A stretch of 64,000 nucleotides of DNA from Lepas anatifera (taxonomy: Eukaryota; Arthropoda; Thecostraca; Lepadidae), in the NCBI GenBank assembly GCA_034440635.1, contig JAOTON010000197.1, positions 126,501 to 190,500 of the forward strand, in the 5' to 3' direction. Below are positions 33,371-46,231 of this stretch, piece after piece (the first letter of the stretch is position 1; the number at the start of each line of letters is the position of its first letter). The position numbers and the translations under genes are program-made. The notes under the pieces are model-generated. The model made no database searches. It was not told the DNA's origin and saw only the letters and a list, made by a program, of their open reading frames with translations.

Positions 33371-34300
33371 ATGCCGGCGCAAGGCCACATGTTCAAGCGG
33401 GAGGAGACACGCTACCAGTGCCCGCTTGTTCTGGCCCACCAGGTGCCTGATCTCGCCGGACACGTAGAAAGGTGTGCCCATAATGACCCCCAGAGCAAAG
33501 GGGCCAGGTGCTGCCCCTTTTACTCGTGGCACTGGGTGCGGGCCGGCGACTACGACCGGCACGTGACCCAGTGTCGGGCAGCGTACGAAGAACGACAGGC
33601 ACAGCTCCATCGGCCCAGTCCGAGCCCAAGTTCCTACCTTACTGGCAAACAGTGGGCAGCCGGCTGGGACCACACCACTCCACCTTGCGCCGCTGGGTCT
33701 CCAACCGATGCTGACGAAGAGGACTGGGACCGCGAGATGGCCGAGAGCCAAATCGCGACAGCACAACTCCCTTCCCATTCACACGGCGGCGATATCACAC
33801 CTGCAGATGCCGAGGAAGAGGACTGGGACCGCGAGATGGCCGAGAACCAAATCGCAACAGTGCCAGTTTCTCCACAAACTCTCAGCGGCCAGCCCGCAAG
33901 TGGCACGACTGAGATCTCCAGTCCTCCAACTAGCGCAGCAGACGCTGAAGTGGAGGACTGGGACAGAGAGATCGCCCTCAGTCTGGCCGCCGCAAATTGC
34001 GGGTCATATGATCCCGAAGCTGTGATCGCCGGCCGCGCAATTTTTAAGATACCGAGCCACGGGCTAGGCAAACGCGGCTCGCCGGGCGGCCCGCCGTGCG
34101 CACAACACACGCATGCAGCGGCTGGCAGATTAGCAGGAGGCCGCCATGGTTCAAAGAGCCCGAAACTCCACGTTTCCAGGCCGGCCTGTTTTGGAATCAA
34201 ACCCCCAATTTCCGTGCAAAATTTGGCGAAAATTTCCTGCTTGGCGTGTTTGGGGCCAGAACACCAAACGAAGAGAAGTAGACATCAAATTTCGCTGTAA
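33371..34300 (+). CDS. GTSF1-like protein, copy 11, C-terminal frameshift and extension (309 aa)
   Basis: All zinc ligands and three tryptophan repeats are intact. P90L, V133L and A218V are shared with copy 22. One extra base after codon 234 (GGCAAACGCGG near 34071) replaces the basic tail with a Gly/Pro/Ser/His-rich stretch. Translation then runs past the usual stop, through the next gene's 5' exon region, to a stop at 34298-34300. No other copy has this exact C-terminus. Confidence 0.65.
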   Translation: MPAQGHMFKREETRYQCPLVLAHQVPDLAGHVERCAHNDPQSKGARCCPFYSWHWVRAGDYDRHVTQCRAAYEERQAQLHRPSPSPSSYLTGKQWAAGWDHTTPPCAAGSPTDADEEDWDREMAESQIATAQLPSHSHGGDITPADAEEEDWDREMAENQIATVPVSPQTLSGQPASGTTEISSPPTSAADAEVEDWDREIALSLAAANCGSYDPEAVIAGRAIFKIPSHGLGKRGSPGGPPCAQHTHAAAGRLAGGRHGSKSPKLHVSRPACFGIKPPISVQNLAKISCLACLGPEHQTKRSRHQISL

Positions 34301-34343
34301 TCTAGAGGACATTTCCACAGCCGCATGGCGAAGCGGATGTAAT
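34146..34343 (+). CDS. Candidate 5' coding exon of gene 12, Kozak ATG in frame
   Basis: ATG in GCCGCCATGG at 34146. A C-run shortened from six to five (AAACCCCCAATT) keeps the frame open for exactly 66 codons to the donor at 34344. The frame then joins AAG-CAG-TTC-AAC-ATG of the main exon at 35373 in phase 0. The predicted product is 66 + 4 + 253 residues. The last ~28 codons match the 5' exon of old copies 24 and 26 (conserved R-C-N and T-A-A-W-type positions). The region overlaps the extended frame of copy 11. Confidence 0.5.
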
Positions 34344-35384
34344 GTAAGTTCTAGACCTATTTGGAAAAGTGCAAACGTTAGAACATGGGCCATGTGGACT
34401 TGGTAAAGAACAAAGACATTGTAGATATAGAATGGTGTATGAGTTATTATGAGAGCATGGTTCTAGATGACAATAGTGTTACAACGGATAAGATGCGATT
34501 TACTTCTGGGAGTCATAAGAGTATCATGCTGTATAACGGTGGTTTGCAATGTATCAAAAACAACGTTATCCAACTTCAATCAGAAGCCAGTAAACAAAAG
34601 ATCCAATATTCTATCAGATCCTTGAGTAAAACCGCCCAAAATATTTCAGTCAACACACCGACTCAGAACTTTCCCGCGCTTCGGCGCGAGAATGCTTGTT
34701 TTCTTCCCTTATTGGTCACGGTGTTTGTGACGCATCAAAAACCACAGCATGATACTTATCACTACCACTACTAAATCACTTCCTACCCATTGTAAAACTG
34801 TGTTTCAATTGGGTAGCTTAAGCCGGTTCTTGCTTATGCTATTTGGAATTTAGGTCGCTTGACGTGCACTGATGACATATTTAATACAGATCATATTTAA
34901 TACATCCTTAAGTAACATGCTTTAATAAAGATTCTTGATTAATGCCGATTTTTGCAATGTCAGTTCTGTGTCCATTATCCAATGAAGTGTCCTATAGTTT
35001 TGAAGCAGTATGATGAAATGTAGAGAAATGTATGACGATCCTGCCATGACGCTTTATACGCAGTTTCTTGATTGAAAACGTCTGCAAGTATTCACGGCCG
35101 GTATGAGGAAGTTTATATTGTTTTGGTTTTACGGGGCACCCATTCCGCCAAGCCGCCTATAGTACTTAATCGTAATTAATAGTAATTGTAATTAATTGTA
35201 CTTAATTGCCAATTGTACTTACAGTGACAAGCCATAACGCTACCGACTCCACCACAATGACTGACTTTTAAACTGTCGTCTAGCTTTATGGTGACCTACA
35301 AGCCTGTGCTGTTTGAATCCAAGTGTATATGTGAGACATGCAACCATCTAACACGGCATTGTGTTCTTTCAGAAGCAGTTCAAC

Positions 35385-36146
35385 ATGCCGGCGCAAGGCC
35401 ACATGTTCAAGTGGCAGGAGACACGGTACCAGTGCCCGCTTGTTCTGGCCCACCAGGTGCCTGATCTCGCCGGACACGTAGAAAGGTGTGCCCATAATGA
35501 CCCCCAGAGCAAAGGGGCCAGGTGCTGCCCCTTTTACTCGTGGCACTGGGTGCGGGCCGGCGACTACGACCGGCACGTGACCCAGTGTCGGGCAGCGTAC
35601 GAAGAACGACAGGCACAGCTCCATCGGCCCAGTCCGAGCCCAAGTTCATACCCCACTGGCAAACAGTGGGCAGCCGGCTGGGACCACACCACTCCACCTT
35701 GCGCCGCTGGGTCTCAAACCGATGCTGACGAAGAGGGCTGGGACCGCGAGATGGCCGAGAGCCAAATTGCGACAGCAAGAGTCCCTTCCCATTCACACGG
35801 CGGCGATATCACACCTGCGGATGCCGAGGAAGAGGACTGGGACCACGAGATGGCCGAGAACCAAATCGCAACAGTCCCAGTTTCTCCACAAACTCTCAGC
35901 GGCCAGCCTGCAACTGGCACGACTGAGATCTCCAGTCCTCCCACTAGCGCAGCAGACGCTGAAGTGGAAAACTGGGACAGAGAGATCGCCCTCAGTCTGG
36001 TCGCTGGAAATTGCAGGTCATATGATCCCGAAGCTGCGATCGCCGGCCGCGCAATTTTTAAGATACCGAGCCACGGGCTAGGCAAAGCGGGTCGCCAAGC
36101 GGCCCGCCGTGCCCACAACGCACGCATGCAGCGGCTGGCAGATTAG
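35385..36146 (+). CDS. GTSF1-like protein, copy 12
   Basis: Intact 253-codon core, main exon 35373-36146. It follows the copy 9/10 haplotype except that it keeps R46 and has KWQE. D118G changes the first acidic motif to E-G-W-D. With the 34146-34343 exon it is one of four genes whose predicted product is about 320 residues. Confidence 0.75.
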   Translation: MPAQGHMFKWQETRYQCPLVLAHQVPDLAGHVERCAHNDPQSKGARCCPFYSWHWVRAGDYDRHVTQCRAAYEERQAQLHRPSPSPSSYPTGKQWAAGWDHTTPPCAAGSQTDADEEGWDREMAESQIATARVPSHSHGGDITPADAEEEDWDHEMAENQIATVPVSPQTLSGQPATGTTEISSPPTSAADAEVENWDREIALSLVAGNCRSYDPEAAIAGRAIFKIPSHGLGKAGRQAARRAHNARMQRLAD

Positions 36147-37398
36147 CAGGAGGCCGCCATGGTTCAAAGAGCCCGAAACTCCACGTTTCCAGGCCGGCCT
36201 GTTTTGGGATCAAACCCCCCAATTTCCGTGCAAATTTGGGCGAAAATTTCCTCCTTGGCGTGTTTGGGGCCAGAACACCAAACGAAGAGAAGTAGACATC
36301 AAATTTCGCTGTAATCTAGAGGACATTTCCACAGCGGCATGGCGAAGCGGGTCTAATGTAAGTTCTAGACCTATTTGGAAAAGTGCAAACGTTAGAACAT
36401 GGGCCATGTGGACTTGGTAAAGAACAAAGCCATTGTAGATATAGAATGGTGTATGAGTTATTATGAGAGCATGGTTCTAGATGACAATAGTGTTACAACG
36501 GATAAGATGCCATTTACTTCTGGGAGTGATAAGAGTATCATGCTGTATAACGGTCGTTTGCAATGTATCAAAAACAACGTTATCCAACATCAATCAGAAG
36601 CCAGTAAACAAAAGATCCAATATTCTATCAGATCCTTGAGTAAAACCGCCCAAACTATATCAGTCAACACACCGACTCAGAACTTTCCCGCGCTTCGGCG
36701 CGAGAATGCTTGTTTTCTTCCCTTATTGGTCACGGTGTTTGTGACGCATCAAAAACCACAGCATGATACTTATCACTACCACTACTAAATCACTTCCTAC
36801 CCATTGTAAAGCTGTGTTTCAATTGGGTAGCTTAAGCCGGTTCTTGCTTATGCTATTTGGAATTTAGGTCGCTTGACGTGCACTGATGACATATTTAATA
36901 CAGATCATATTTAATACATCCTTAAGTAACATGCTTTAATGAAGATTCTGGATTAATGCCGATTTTTGCAATGTCAGTTCTGTGTTCATTATCTAATGAA
37001 GTGTCCTATAGTTTTGAAGCAGTATGATGAAATGTAGAGAAATGTATGACGATCCTGCCATGACGCTTTATACGCAGTTTCTTGATTGAGAACGTCTGCA
37101 AGTAATCACGGCCGGTATGAGGAAGTTTATATTGTTTCGGCTTCACGGGGCACCCATTCCGCCAAGCCGCCTATAGTACTTAATCGTAATTAATAGTAAT
37201 TGTAATTAATTGTACTTAATTGCCAATTGTACTTACAGTGACAAGTCATAACGCTACCGACGCCACCACAATGACTGACTCTTAAACTGTCGTCTAGCTT
37301 TATGGTGGCCTACAAGCCTGTGCTGTTTGAATCCAAGTGTATATGTGAGACATGCAACCATCTAACACGGCATTGTTTTCTTTCAGAAGCAGTTCAAC

Positions 37399-38160
37399 AT
37401 GCCGGCGCAAGGCCACATGTTCAAGCGGGAGGAGACACGGTACCAGTGCCCGCTTGTTCTGGCCCACCAGGTGCCTGATCTCGCCGGACACGTAGAAAGG
37501 TGTGCCCATAATGACCCCCAGAGCAAAGGGGCCAGGTGCTGCCCCTTTTACTCGTGGCACTGGGTGCGGGCCGGCGACTACGACCGGCACGTGACCCAGT
37601 GTCGGGCAGCGTACGAAGAACGACAGGCACAGCTCCATCGGCCCAGTCCGAGCCCAAGTTCATACCCCACTGGCAAACAGTGGGCAGCCGGCTGGGACCA
37701 CACCACTCCACCTTGCGCCGCTGGGTCTCAAACCGATGCTGACGAAGAGGACTGGGACCGCGAGATGGCCGAGAGCCAAATTGCGACAGCACAAGTCCCT
37801 TCCCATTCACACGGCGGCGATATCACACCTGCGGATGCCGAGGAAGAGGACTGGGACCGCGAGATGGCCGAGAACCAAATCGCAACAGTCCCAGTTTCTC
37901 CACAAACTCTCAGCGGCCAGCCCGCAAGTGGCACGACTGAGATCTCCAGTCCTCCAACTAGCGCAGCAGACGCTGAAGTGGAGGACTGGGACAGAGAGAT
38001 CGCCCTCAGTCTGGCCGCCGCAAATTGCGGGTCATATGATCCCGAAGCTGCGATCGCCGGCCGCGCAATTTTTAAGATACCGAGCCACGGGCTAGGCAAA
38101 GCGGGTCGCCGGGCGGCCCGCCGTGCGCACAACGCACGCATGCAGCGGCTGGCAGATTAG
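37399..38160 (+). CDS. GTSF1-like protein, copy 13
   Basis: Intact 253-codon core with all zinc ligands. P111Q and G208A are its main changes. The stretch after its stop carries the C5 version that puts the Kozak ATG of the next gene in frame. Confidence 0.75.
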   Translation: MPAQGHMFKREETRYQCPLVLAHQVPDLAGHVERCAHNDPQSKGARCCPFYSWHWVRAGDYDRHVTQCRAAYEERQAQLHRPSPSPSSYPTGKQWAAGWDHTTPPCAAGSQTDADEEDWDREMAESQIATAQVPSHSHGGDITPADAEEEDWDREMAENQIATVPVSPQTLSGQPASGTTEISSPPTSAADAEVEDWDREIALSLAAANCGSYDPEAAIAGRAIFKIPSHGLGKAGRRAARRAHNARMQRLAD

Positions 38161-38172
38161 CAGGAGGCCGCC

Positions 38173-38370
38173 ATGGTTCAAAGAGCCCGAAACTCCACGT
38201 TTCCAGGCCGGCCTGTTTTGGGATCAAACCCCCAATTTCCGTGCAAATTTTGGCGAAAATTTCCTGCTTGGCGTGTTTGGGGCCAGAACACCAAACGAAG
38301 AGAAGTAGACATCAAATTTCGCTGTAATCTAGAGGACATTTCCACAGCGGCATGGCGAAGCGGATCTAAT
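38173..38370 (+). CDS. Candidate 5' coding exon of gene 14, Kozak ATG in frame
   Basis: The C5 version gives an open 66-codon frame from ATG at 38173 to the donor at 38371, phase 0. The gene it would serve (copy 14) is itself truncated after the fingers, so the joined product would be an N-terminal extension plus two CHHC fingers. Confidence 0.45.
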
Positions 38371-39411
38371 GTAAGTTCTAGACCTATTTGGAAAAGTGCA
38401 AACGTTAGAACATGGGCCATGTGGACTTGGTAAAGAACAAAGCCATTGTAGATATAGAATGGTGTATGAGTTATTATGAGAGCATGGTTCTAGATGACAA
38501 TAGTGTTACAACGGATAAGATGCCATTTACTTCTGGGAGTCATAAGAGTATCATGCTGTATAACGGTGGTTTGCAATGTATCAAAAACAACGTTATCCAA
38601 CATCAATCAGAAGCCAGTAAACAAAAGATCCAATATTCTATCAGATCCTTGAGTAAAACCGCCCAAATTATATCAGTCAACACACCGACTCAGAACTTTC
38701 CCGCGCTTCGGCGCGAGAATGCTTGTTTTCTTCCCTTATTGGTCACGGTGTTTGTGACGCATCAAAAACCACAGCATGATACTTATCACTACCACTACTA
38801 AATCACTTCCTACCCATTGTAAAACTGTGTTTCAATTGGGTAGCTTAAGCCGGTTCTTGCTTATGCTATTTGGAATTTAGGTCGCTTGACGTGCACTGAT
38901 GACATATTTAATACAGATCATATTTAATACATCCTTAAGTAACATGCTTTAATGAAGATTCTTGATTAATGCCGATTTTTGCAATGTCAGTTCTGTGTCC
39001 ATTATCCAATGAAGTGTCCTATAGTTTTGAAGCAGTATGATGAAATGTAGAGAAATGTATGACGATCCTGCCATGACGCTTTATACGCAGTTTCTTGATT
39101 GAGAACGTCTGCAAGTATTCACGGCCGGTATGAGGAAGTTTATATTGTTTTGGTTTTACGGGGCACCCATTCCGCCAAGCCGCCTATAGTACTTAATCGT
39201 AATTAATAGTAATTGTAATTAATTGTACTTAATTGCCAATTGTACTTACAGTGACAAGCCATAACGCTACCGACGCCACCACAATGACTGACTTTTAAAC
39301 TGTCGTCTAGCTTTATGGTGACCTACAAGCCTGTGCTGTTTGAATCCAAGTGTATATGTGAGACATGCAACCATCTAACACGGCATTGTGTTCTTTCAGA
39401 AGCAGTTCAAC

Positions 39412-40174
39412 ATGCCGGCGCAAGGCCACATGTTCAAGCGGCAGGAGACACGGTACCAGTGCCCGCTTGTTCTGGCCCACCAGGTGCCTGATCTCGCCGG
39501 ACACGTAGAAAGGTGTGCCCATAATGACCCCCAGAGCAAAGGGGCCAGGTGCTGCCCCTTTTACTCGTGGCACTGGGTGCGGGCCGGCGACTACGACCGG
39601 CACGTGACCCAGTGTCGGGCAGCGTACGAAGAACGACAGGCACAGCTCCATCGGCCCAGTCCGAGCCCAAGTTCATACCCTTACTGGCAAACAGTGGGCA
39701 GCCGGCTGGGACCACACCACTCCACCTTGCGCCGCTGGGTCTCCAACCGATGCTGACGAAGAGGACTGGGACCGCGAGATGGCCGAGAGCCAAATCGCGA
39801 CAGCACAAGTCCCTTCCCATTCACACGGCGGCGATATCACACCTGCGGATGCCGAGGAAGAGGACTGGGACCGCGAGATGGCCGAGAACCAAATCGCAAC
39901 AGTCCCAGTTTCTCCACAAACTCTCAGCGGCCAGCCTGCAAGTGGCACGACTGAGATCTCCAGTCCTCCAACTAGCGCAGCAGACGCTGAAGTGGAGGAC
40001 TGGGACAAAGAGATCGCCCTCAGTCTGGCCGCCGGAAATTGCGGGTCATATGATCCCGAAGCTGCGATCGCCGGCCGCGCAATTTTTAAGATACCGAGCC
40101 ACGGGCTAGGCAAAGCGGGTCGCCGGGCGGCCCGCCGTGCGCACAACGCACGCATGCAGCGGCTGGCAGATTAG
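39412..40174 (+). pseudogene. GTSF1-like copy 14, frameshifted after the zinc fingers
   Basis: The extra T is in CATACCCTT near 39681 (same position as in copies 8 and 15). The frame stops at 39756, giving 114 residues with both fingers but no tryptophan repeats. The tail sequence downstream is otherwise undamaged and open from 39779. Confidence 0.7.
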
Positions 40175-41426
40175 CAGGAGGCCGCCATGGTTCAAAGAGC
40201 CCGAAACTCCACGTTTCCAGGCCGGCCTGTTTTGGGATCAAACCCCCCAATTTCCGTGCGAATTTTGGCGAAAATTTCCTGCTTGGCGTGTTTGGGGCCA
40301 GAACACCAAACGAAGAGAAGTAGACATCAAATTTCGCTGTGATCTAGAGGACATTTCCACAGCGGCATGGCGAAGCGGATGTAATGTAAGTTCTAGACCT
40401 ATTTGGAAAAGTGCAAACGTTAGAACATGGGCCATGTGGACTTGGTAAAGAACAAAGACATTGTAGATATAGAATGGTGTATGAGTTATTATGAGAGCAT
40501 GGTTCTAGATGACAATAGTGTTACAACGGATAAGATGCCATTTACTTCTGGGAGTCATAAGAGTATCATGCTGTATAACGGTGGTTTGCAATGTATCAAA
40601 AACAACGTTATCCAACATCAATCAGAAGCCAGTAAACAAAAGATCCAATATTCTATCAGATCCTTGAGTAAAACCGCCCAAATTATATCAGTCAACACAC
40701 CGACTCAGAACTTTCCCGCGCTTCGGCGCGAGAATGCTTGTTTTCTTCCCTTATTGGTCACGGTGTTTGTGACGCATCAAAAACCACAGCATGATACTTA
40801 TCACTACCACTACTAAATCACTTCCTACCCATTGTAAAACTGTGTTTCAATTGGGTAGCTTAAGCCGGTTCTTGCTTATGCTATTTGGAATTTAGGTCGC
40901 TTGACGTGCACTGATGACATATTTAATACAGATCATATTTAATACATCCTTAAGTAACATGCTTTAATAAAGATTCTTGATTAATGCCGATTTTTGCAAT
41001 GTCAGTTCTGTGTCCATTATCCAATGAAGTGTCCTATAGTTTTGAAGCAGTATGATGAAATGTAGAGAAATGTATGACGATCCTGCCATGACGCTTTATA
41101 CGCAGTTTCTTGATTGAGAACGTCTGCAAGTATTCACGGCCGGTATGAGGAAGTTTATATTGTTTTGGTTTTACGGGGCACCCATTCCGCCAAGCCGCCT
41201 ATAGTACTTAATCGTAATTAATAGTAATTGTAATTAATTGTACTTAATTGCCAATTGTACTTACAGTGACAAGCCATAACGCTACCGACTCCACCACAAT
41301 GACTGACTTTTAAACTGTCGTCTAGCTTTATGGTGACCTACAAGCCTGTGCTGTTTGAATCCAAGTGTATATGTGAGACATGCAACCATCTAACACGGCA
41401 TTGTGTTCTTTCAGAAGCAGTTCAAC

Positions 41427-42189
41427 ATGCCGGCGCAAGGCCACATGTTCAAGTGGCAGGAGACACGGTACCAGTGCCCGCTTGTTCTGGCCCACCAGGT
41501 GCCTGATCTCGCCGGACAGGTAGAAAGGTGTGCCCATAATGACCCCCAGAGCAAAGGGGCCAAGTGCTGCCCCTTTTACTCGTGGCACTGGGTGCGGGCC
41601 GGCGACTACGACCGGCACGTGACCCAGTGTCGGGCAGCGTACGAAGAACGACAGGCACAGCTCCATCGGCCCAGTCCGAGCCCAAGTTCATACCCTTACT
41701 GGCAAACAGTGGGCAGCCGGCTGGGACCACACCACTCCACCTTGCGCCGCTGGGTCTCCAACCGACGCTGACGAAGAGGACTGGGACCGCGAGATGGCCG
41801 AGAGCCAAATCGCGACAGCACAAGTCCCTTCCCATTCACACGGCGGCGATATCACACCTGCGGATGCCGAGGAAGAGGACTGGGACTGCGAGATGGCCGA
41901 GAACCAAATCGCAACAGTCCCAGTTTCTCCACAAACTCTCAGCGGCCAGCCCGCAAGTGGCACGACTGAGATCTCCAGTCCTCCAACTAGCGCAGCAGAC
42001 GCTGAAGTGGAGGACTGGGACAAAGAGATCGCCCTCAGTCTGGCCGCCGGAAATTGCGGGTCATATGATCCCGAAGCTGCGATCGCCCGCCGCGCAATTT
42101 TTAAGATACCGAGCCACGGGCTAGGCAAAGCGGGTCGCCGGGCGGCCCGCCGTGCGCACAACGCACGCATGCAGCGGCTGGCAGATTAG
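41427..42189 (+). pseudogene. GTSF1-like copy 15, H31Q and frameshifted
   Basis: It combines the finger 1 ligand loss (H31Q) and R46K of copies 3 and 6 with the truncating extra T near 41695 of copies 8 and 14. The 114-residue product would have only finger 2 intact. R154C and G221R in the out-of-frame tail also match copy 3, so it looks like a recombinant. Confidence 0.7.
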
Positions 42190-43441
42190 CAGGAGGCCGC
42201 CATGGTTCAAAGAGCCCGAAACTCCACGTTTCCAGGCCGGCCTGTTTTGGGATCAAACCCCCCAATTTCCGTGCGAATTTTGGCGAAAATTTCCTGCTTG
42301 GCGTGTTTGGGGCCAGAACACCAAACGAAGAGAAGTAGACATCAAATTTCGCTGTAATCTAGAGGACATTTCCACAGCGGCATGGCGAAGCGGATGTAAT
42401 GTAAGTTCTAGACCTATTTGGAAAAGTGCAAACGTTAGAACATGGGCCATGTGGACTTGGTAAAGAACAAAGACATTGTAGATATAGAATGGTGTATGAG
42501 TTATTATGAGAGCATGGTTCTAGATGACAATAGTGTTACAACGGATAAGATGCCATTTACTTCTGGGAGTCATAAGAGTATCATGCTGTATAACGGTGGT
42601 TTGCAATGTATCAAAAACAACGTTATCCAACATCAATCAGAAGCCAGTAAACAAAAGATCCAATATTCTATCAGATCCTTGAGTAAAACCGCCCAAATTA
42701 TATCAGTCAACACACCGACTCAGAACTTTCCCGCGCTTCGGCGCGAGAATGCTTGTTTTCTTCCCTTATTGGTCACGGTGTTTGTGACGCATCAAAAACC
42801 ACAGCATGATACTTATCACTACCACTACTAAATCACTTCCTACCCATTGTAAAACTGTGTTTCAATTGGGTAGCTTAAGCCGGTTCTTGCTTATGCTATT
42901 TGGAATTTAGGTCGCTTGACGTGCACTGATGACATATTTAATACAGATCATATTTAATACATCCTTAAGTAACATGCTTTAATAAAGATTCTTGATTAAT
43001 GCCGATTTTTGCAATGTCAGTTCTGTGTCCATTATCCAATGAAGTGTCCTATAGTTTTGAAGCAGTATGATGAAATGTAGAGAAATGTATGACGATCCTG
43101 CCATGACGCTTTATACGCAGTTTCTTGATTGAAAACGTCTGCAAGTATTCACGGCCGGTATGAGGAAGTTTATATTGTTTTGGTTTTACGGGGCACCCAT
43201 TCCGCCAAGCCGCCTATAGTACTTAATCGTAATTAATAGTAATTGTAATTAATTGTACTTAATTGCCAATTGTACTTACAGTGACAAGCCATAACGCTAC
43301 CGACTCCACCACAATGACTGACTTTTAAACTGTCGTCTAGCTTTATGGTGACCTACAAGCCTGTGCTGTTTGAATCCAAGTGTATATGTGAGACATGCAA
43401 CCATCTAACACGGCATTGTGTTCTTTCAGAAGCAGTTCAAC

Positions 43442-44204
43442 ATGCCGGCGCAAGGCCACATGTTCAAGTGGCAGGAGACACGGTACCAGTGCCCGCTTGT
43501 TCTGGCCCACCAGGTGCCTGATCTCGCCGGACACGTAGAAAGGTGTGCCCATAATGACCCCCCAGAGCAAAGGGGCCAGGTGCTGCCCCTTTTACTCGTG
43601 GCACTGGGTGCGGGCCGGCGACTACGACCGGCACGTGACCCAGTGTCGGGCAGCGTACGAAGAACGACAGGCACAGCTCCATCGGCCCAGTCCGAGCCCA
43701 AGTTCATACCCCACTGGCAAACAGTGGGCAGCCGGCTGGGACCACACCACTCCACCTTGCGCCGCTGGGTCTCAAACCGATGCTGACGAAGAGGACTGGG
43801 ACCGCGAGATGGCCGAGAGCCAAATTGCGACAGCACAAGTCCCTTCCCATTCACACGGCGGCGATATCACACCTGCGGATGCCGAGGAAGAGGACTGGGA
43901 CCGCGAGATGGCCGAGAACCAAATCGCAACAGTCCCAGTTTCTCCACAAACTCTCAGCGGCCAGCCTGCAAGTGGCACGACTGAGATCTCCAGTCCTCCA
44001 ACTAGCGCAGCAGACGCTGAAGTGGAGGACTGGGACAGAGAGATCGCCCTCAGTCTGGCCGCCGGAAATTGCGGGTCATATGATCCCGAAGCTGCGATCG
44101 CCGGCCGCGCAATTTTTAAGATACCGAGCCACGGGCTAGGCAAAGCGGGTCGCCGAGCGGCCCGCCGTGCGCACAACGCACGCATGCAGCGGCTGGCAGA
44201 TTAG
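43442..44204 (+). pseudogene. GTSF1-like copy 16, frameshifted between the fingers
   Basis: One extra C lengthens the run to six at 43558-43563 (ATGACCCCCCAG). The frame leaves finger 1 intact but loses finger 2 and the tail, and stops at 43786. Downstream of the indel the original frame is open to the usual stop at 44204. Confidence 0.75.
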
Positions 44205-45457
44205 CAGGAGGCCGCCATGGTTCAAAGAGCCCGAAACTCCACGTTTCCAGGCCGGCCTGTTTTGGGATCAAACCCCCCAATTTCCGTGCAAATTTTGGCG
44301 AAAATTTCCTGCTTGGCGTGTTTGGGGCCAGAACACCAAACGAAGAGAAGTAGACATCAAATTTCGCTGTAATCTAGAGGACATTTCCACAGCGGCATGG
44401 CGAAGCGGATCTAATGTAAGTTCTAGACCTATTTGGAAAAGTGCAAACGTTAGAACATGGGCCATGTGGACTTGGTAAAGAACAAAGCCATTGTAGATAT
44501 AGAATGGTGTATGAGTTATTATGAGAGCATGGTTCTAGATGACAATAGTGTTACAACGGATAAGATGCCATTTACTTCTGGGAGTCATAAGAGTATCATG
44601 CTGTATAACGGTGGTTTGCAATGTATCAAAAACAACGTTATCCAACATCAATCAGAAGCCAGTAAACAAAAGATCCAATATTCTATCAGATCCTTGAGTA
44701 AAACCGCCCAAACTATATCAGTCAACACACCGACTCAGAACTTTCCCGCGCTTCGGCGCGAGAATGCTTGTTTTCTTCCCTTATTGGTCACGGTGTTTGT
44801 GACGCATCAAAAACCACAGCATGATACTTATCACTACCACTACTAAATCACTTCCTACCCATTGTAAAAGCTGTGTTTCAATTGGGTAGCTTAAGCCGGT
44901 TCTTGCTTATGCTATTTGGAATTTAGGTCGCTTGACGTGCACTGATGACATATTTAATACAGATCATATTTAATACATCCTTAAGTAACATGCTTTAATA
45001 AAGATTCTTGATTAATGCCGATTTTTGCAATGTCAGTTCTGTGTCCATTATCTAATGAAGTGTCCTATAGTTTTGAAGCAGTATGATGAAATGTAGAGAA
45101 ATGTATGACGATCCTGCCATGACGCTTTATACGCAGTTTCTTGATTGAGAACGTCTGCAAGTATTCACGGCCGGTATGAGGAAGTTTATATTGTTTTGGC
45201 TTCACGGGGCACCCATTCCGCCAAGCCGCCTATAGTACTTAATCGTAATTAATAGTAATTGTAATTAATTGTACTTAATTGCCAATTGTACTTACAGTGA
45301 CAAGCCATAACGCTACCGACTCCACCACAATGACTGACTCTTAAACTGTCGTCTAGCTTTATGGTGACCTACAAGCCTGTGCTGTTTGAATCCAAGTGTA
45401 TATGTGAGACATGCAACCATCTAACACGGCATTGTGTTCTTTCAGAAGCAGTTCAAC

Positions 45458-46219
45458 ATGCCGGCGCAAGGCCACATGTTCAAGTGGCAGGAGACACGGT
45501 ACCAGTGCCCGCTTGTTCTGGCCCACCAGGTGCCTGATCTCGCCGGACACGTAGAAAGGTGTGCCCATAATGACCCCCAGAGCAAAGGGGCCATGTGCTG
45601 CCCCTTTTACTCGTGGCACTGGGTGCGGGCCGGCGACTACGACCGGCACGTGACCCAGTGTCGGGCAGCGTACGAAGAACGACAGGCACAGCTCCATCGG
45701 CCCAGTCCGAGCCCAAGTTCATACCCCACTGGCAAACAGTGGGCAGCCGGCTGGGACCACACCACTCCACCTTGCGCCGCTGGGTCTCAAACCGATGCTG
45801 ACGAAGAGGACTGGGACCGCGAGATGGCCGAGAGCCAAATTGCGACAGCAAAAGTCCCTTCCCATTCACACGGCGGCGATATCACACCTGCGGATGCCGA
45901 GGAAGAGGACTGGGACCACGAGATGGCCGAGAACCAAATCGCAACAGTCCCAGTTTCTCCACAAACTCTCAGCGGCCAGCCTGCAACTGGCACGACTGAG
46001 ATCTCCAGTCCTCCCACTAGCGCAGCAGACGCTGAAGTGGAAAACTGGGACAGAGAGATCGCCCTCAGTCTGGTCGCTGGAAATTGCAGGTCATATGATC
46101 CCGAAGCTGCGATCGCCGGCCGCGCAATTTTTAAGATACCGAGCCACGGGCTAGGCAAAGCGGGTCGCCAAGCGGCCCGCCGTGCCCACAACGCACGCAT
46201 GCAGCGGCTGGCAGATTAG
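45458..46219 (+). CDS. GTSF1-like protein, copy 17
   Basis: Intact 253-codon core of the copy 9/10 haplotype (R46M, P111Q, R154H, D196N, A206V, G211R, R238Q) but with KWQE and Q132K. Confidence 0.75.
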   Translation: MPAQGHMFKWQETRYQCPLVLAHQVPDLAGHVERCAHNDPQSKGAMCCPFYSWHWVRAGDYDRHVTQCRAAYEERQAQLHRPSPSPSSYPTGKQWAAGWDHTTPPCAAGSQTDADEEDWDREMAESQIATAKVPSHSHGGDITPADAEEEDWDHEMAENQIATVPVSPQTLSGQPATGTTEISSPPTSAADAEVENWDREIALSLVAGNCRSYDPEAAIAGRAIFKIPSHGLGKAGRQAARRAHNARMQRLAD

Positions 46220-46231
46220 CAGGAGGCCGCC

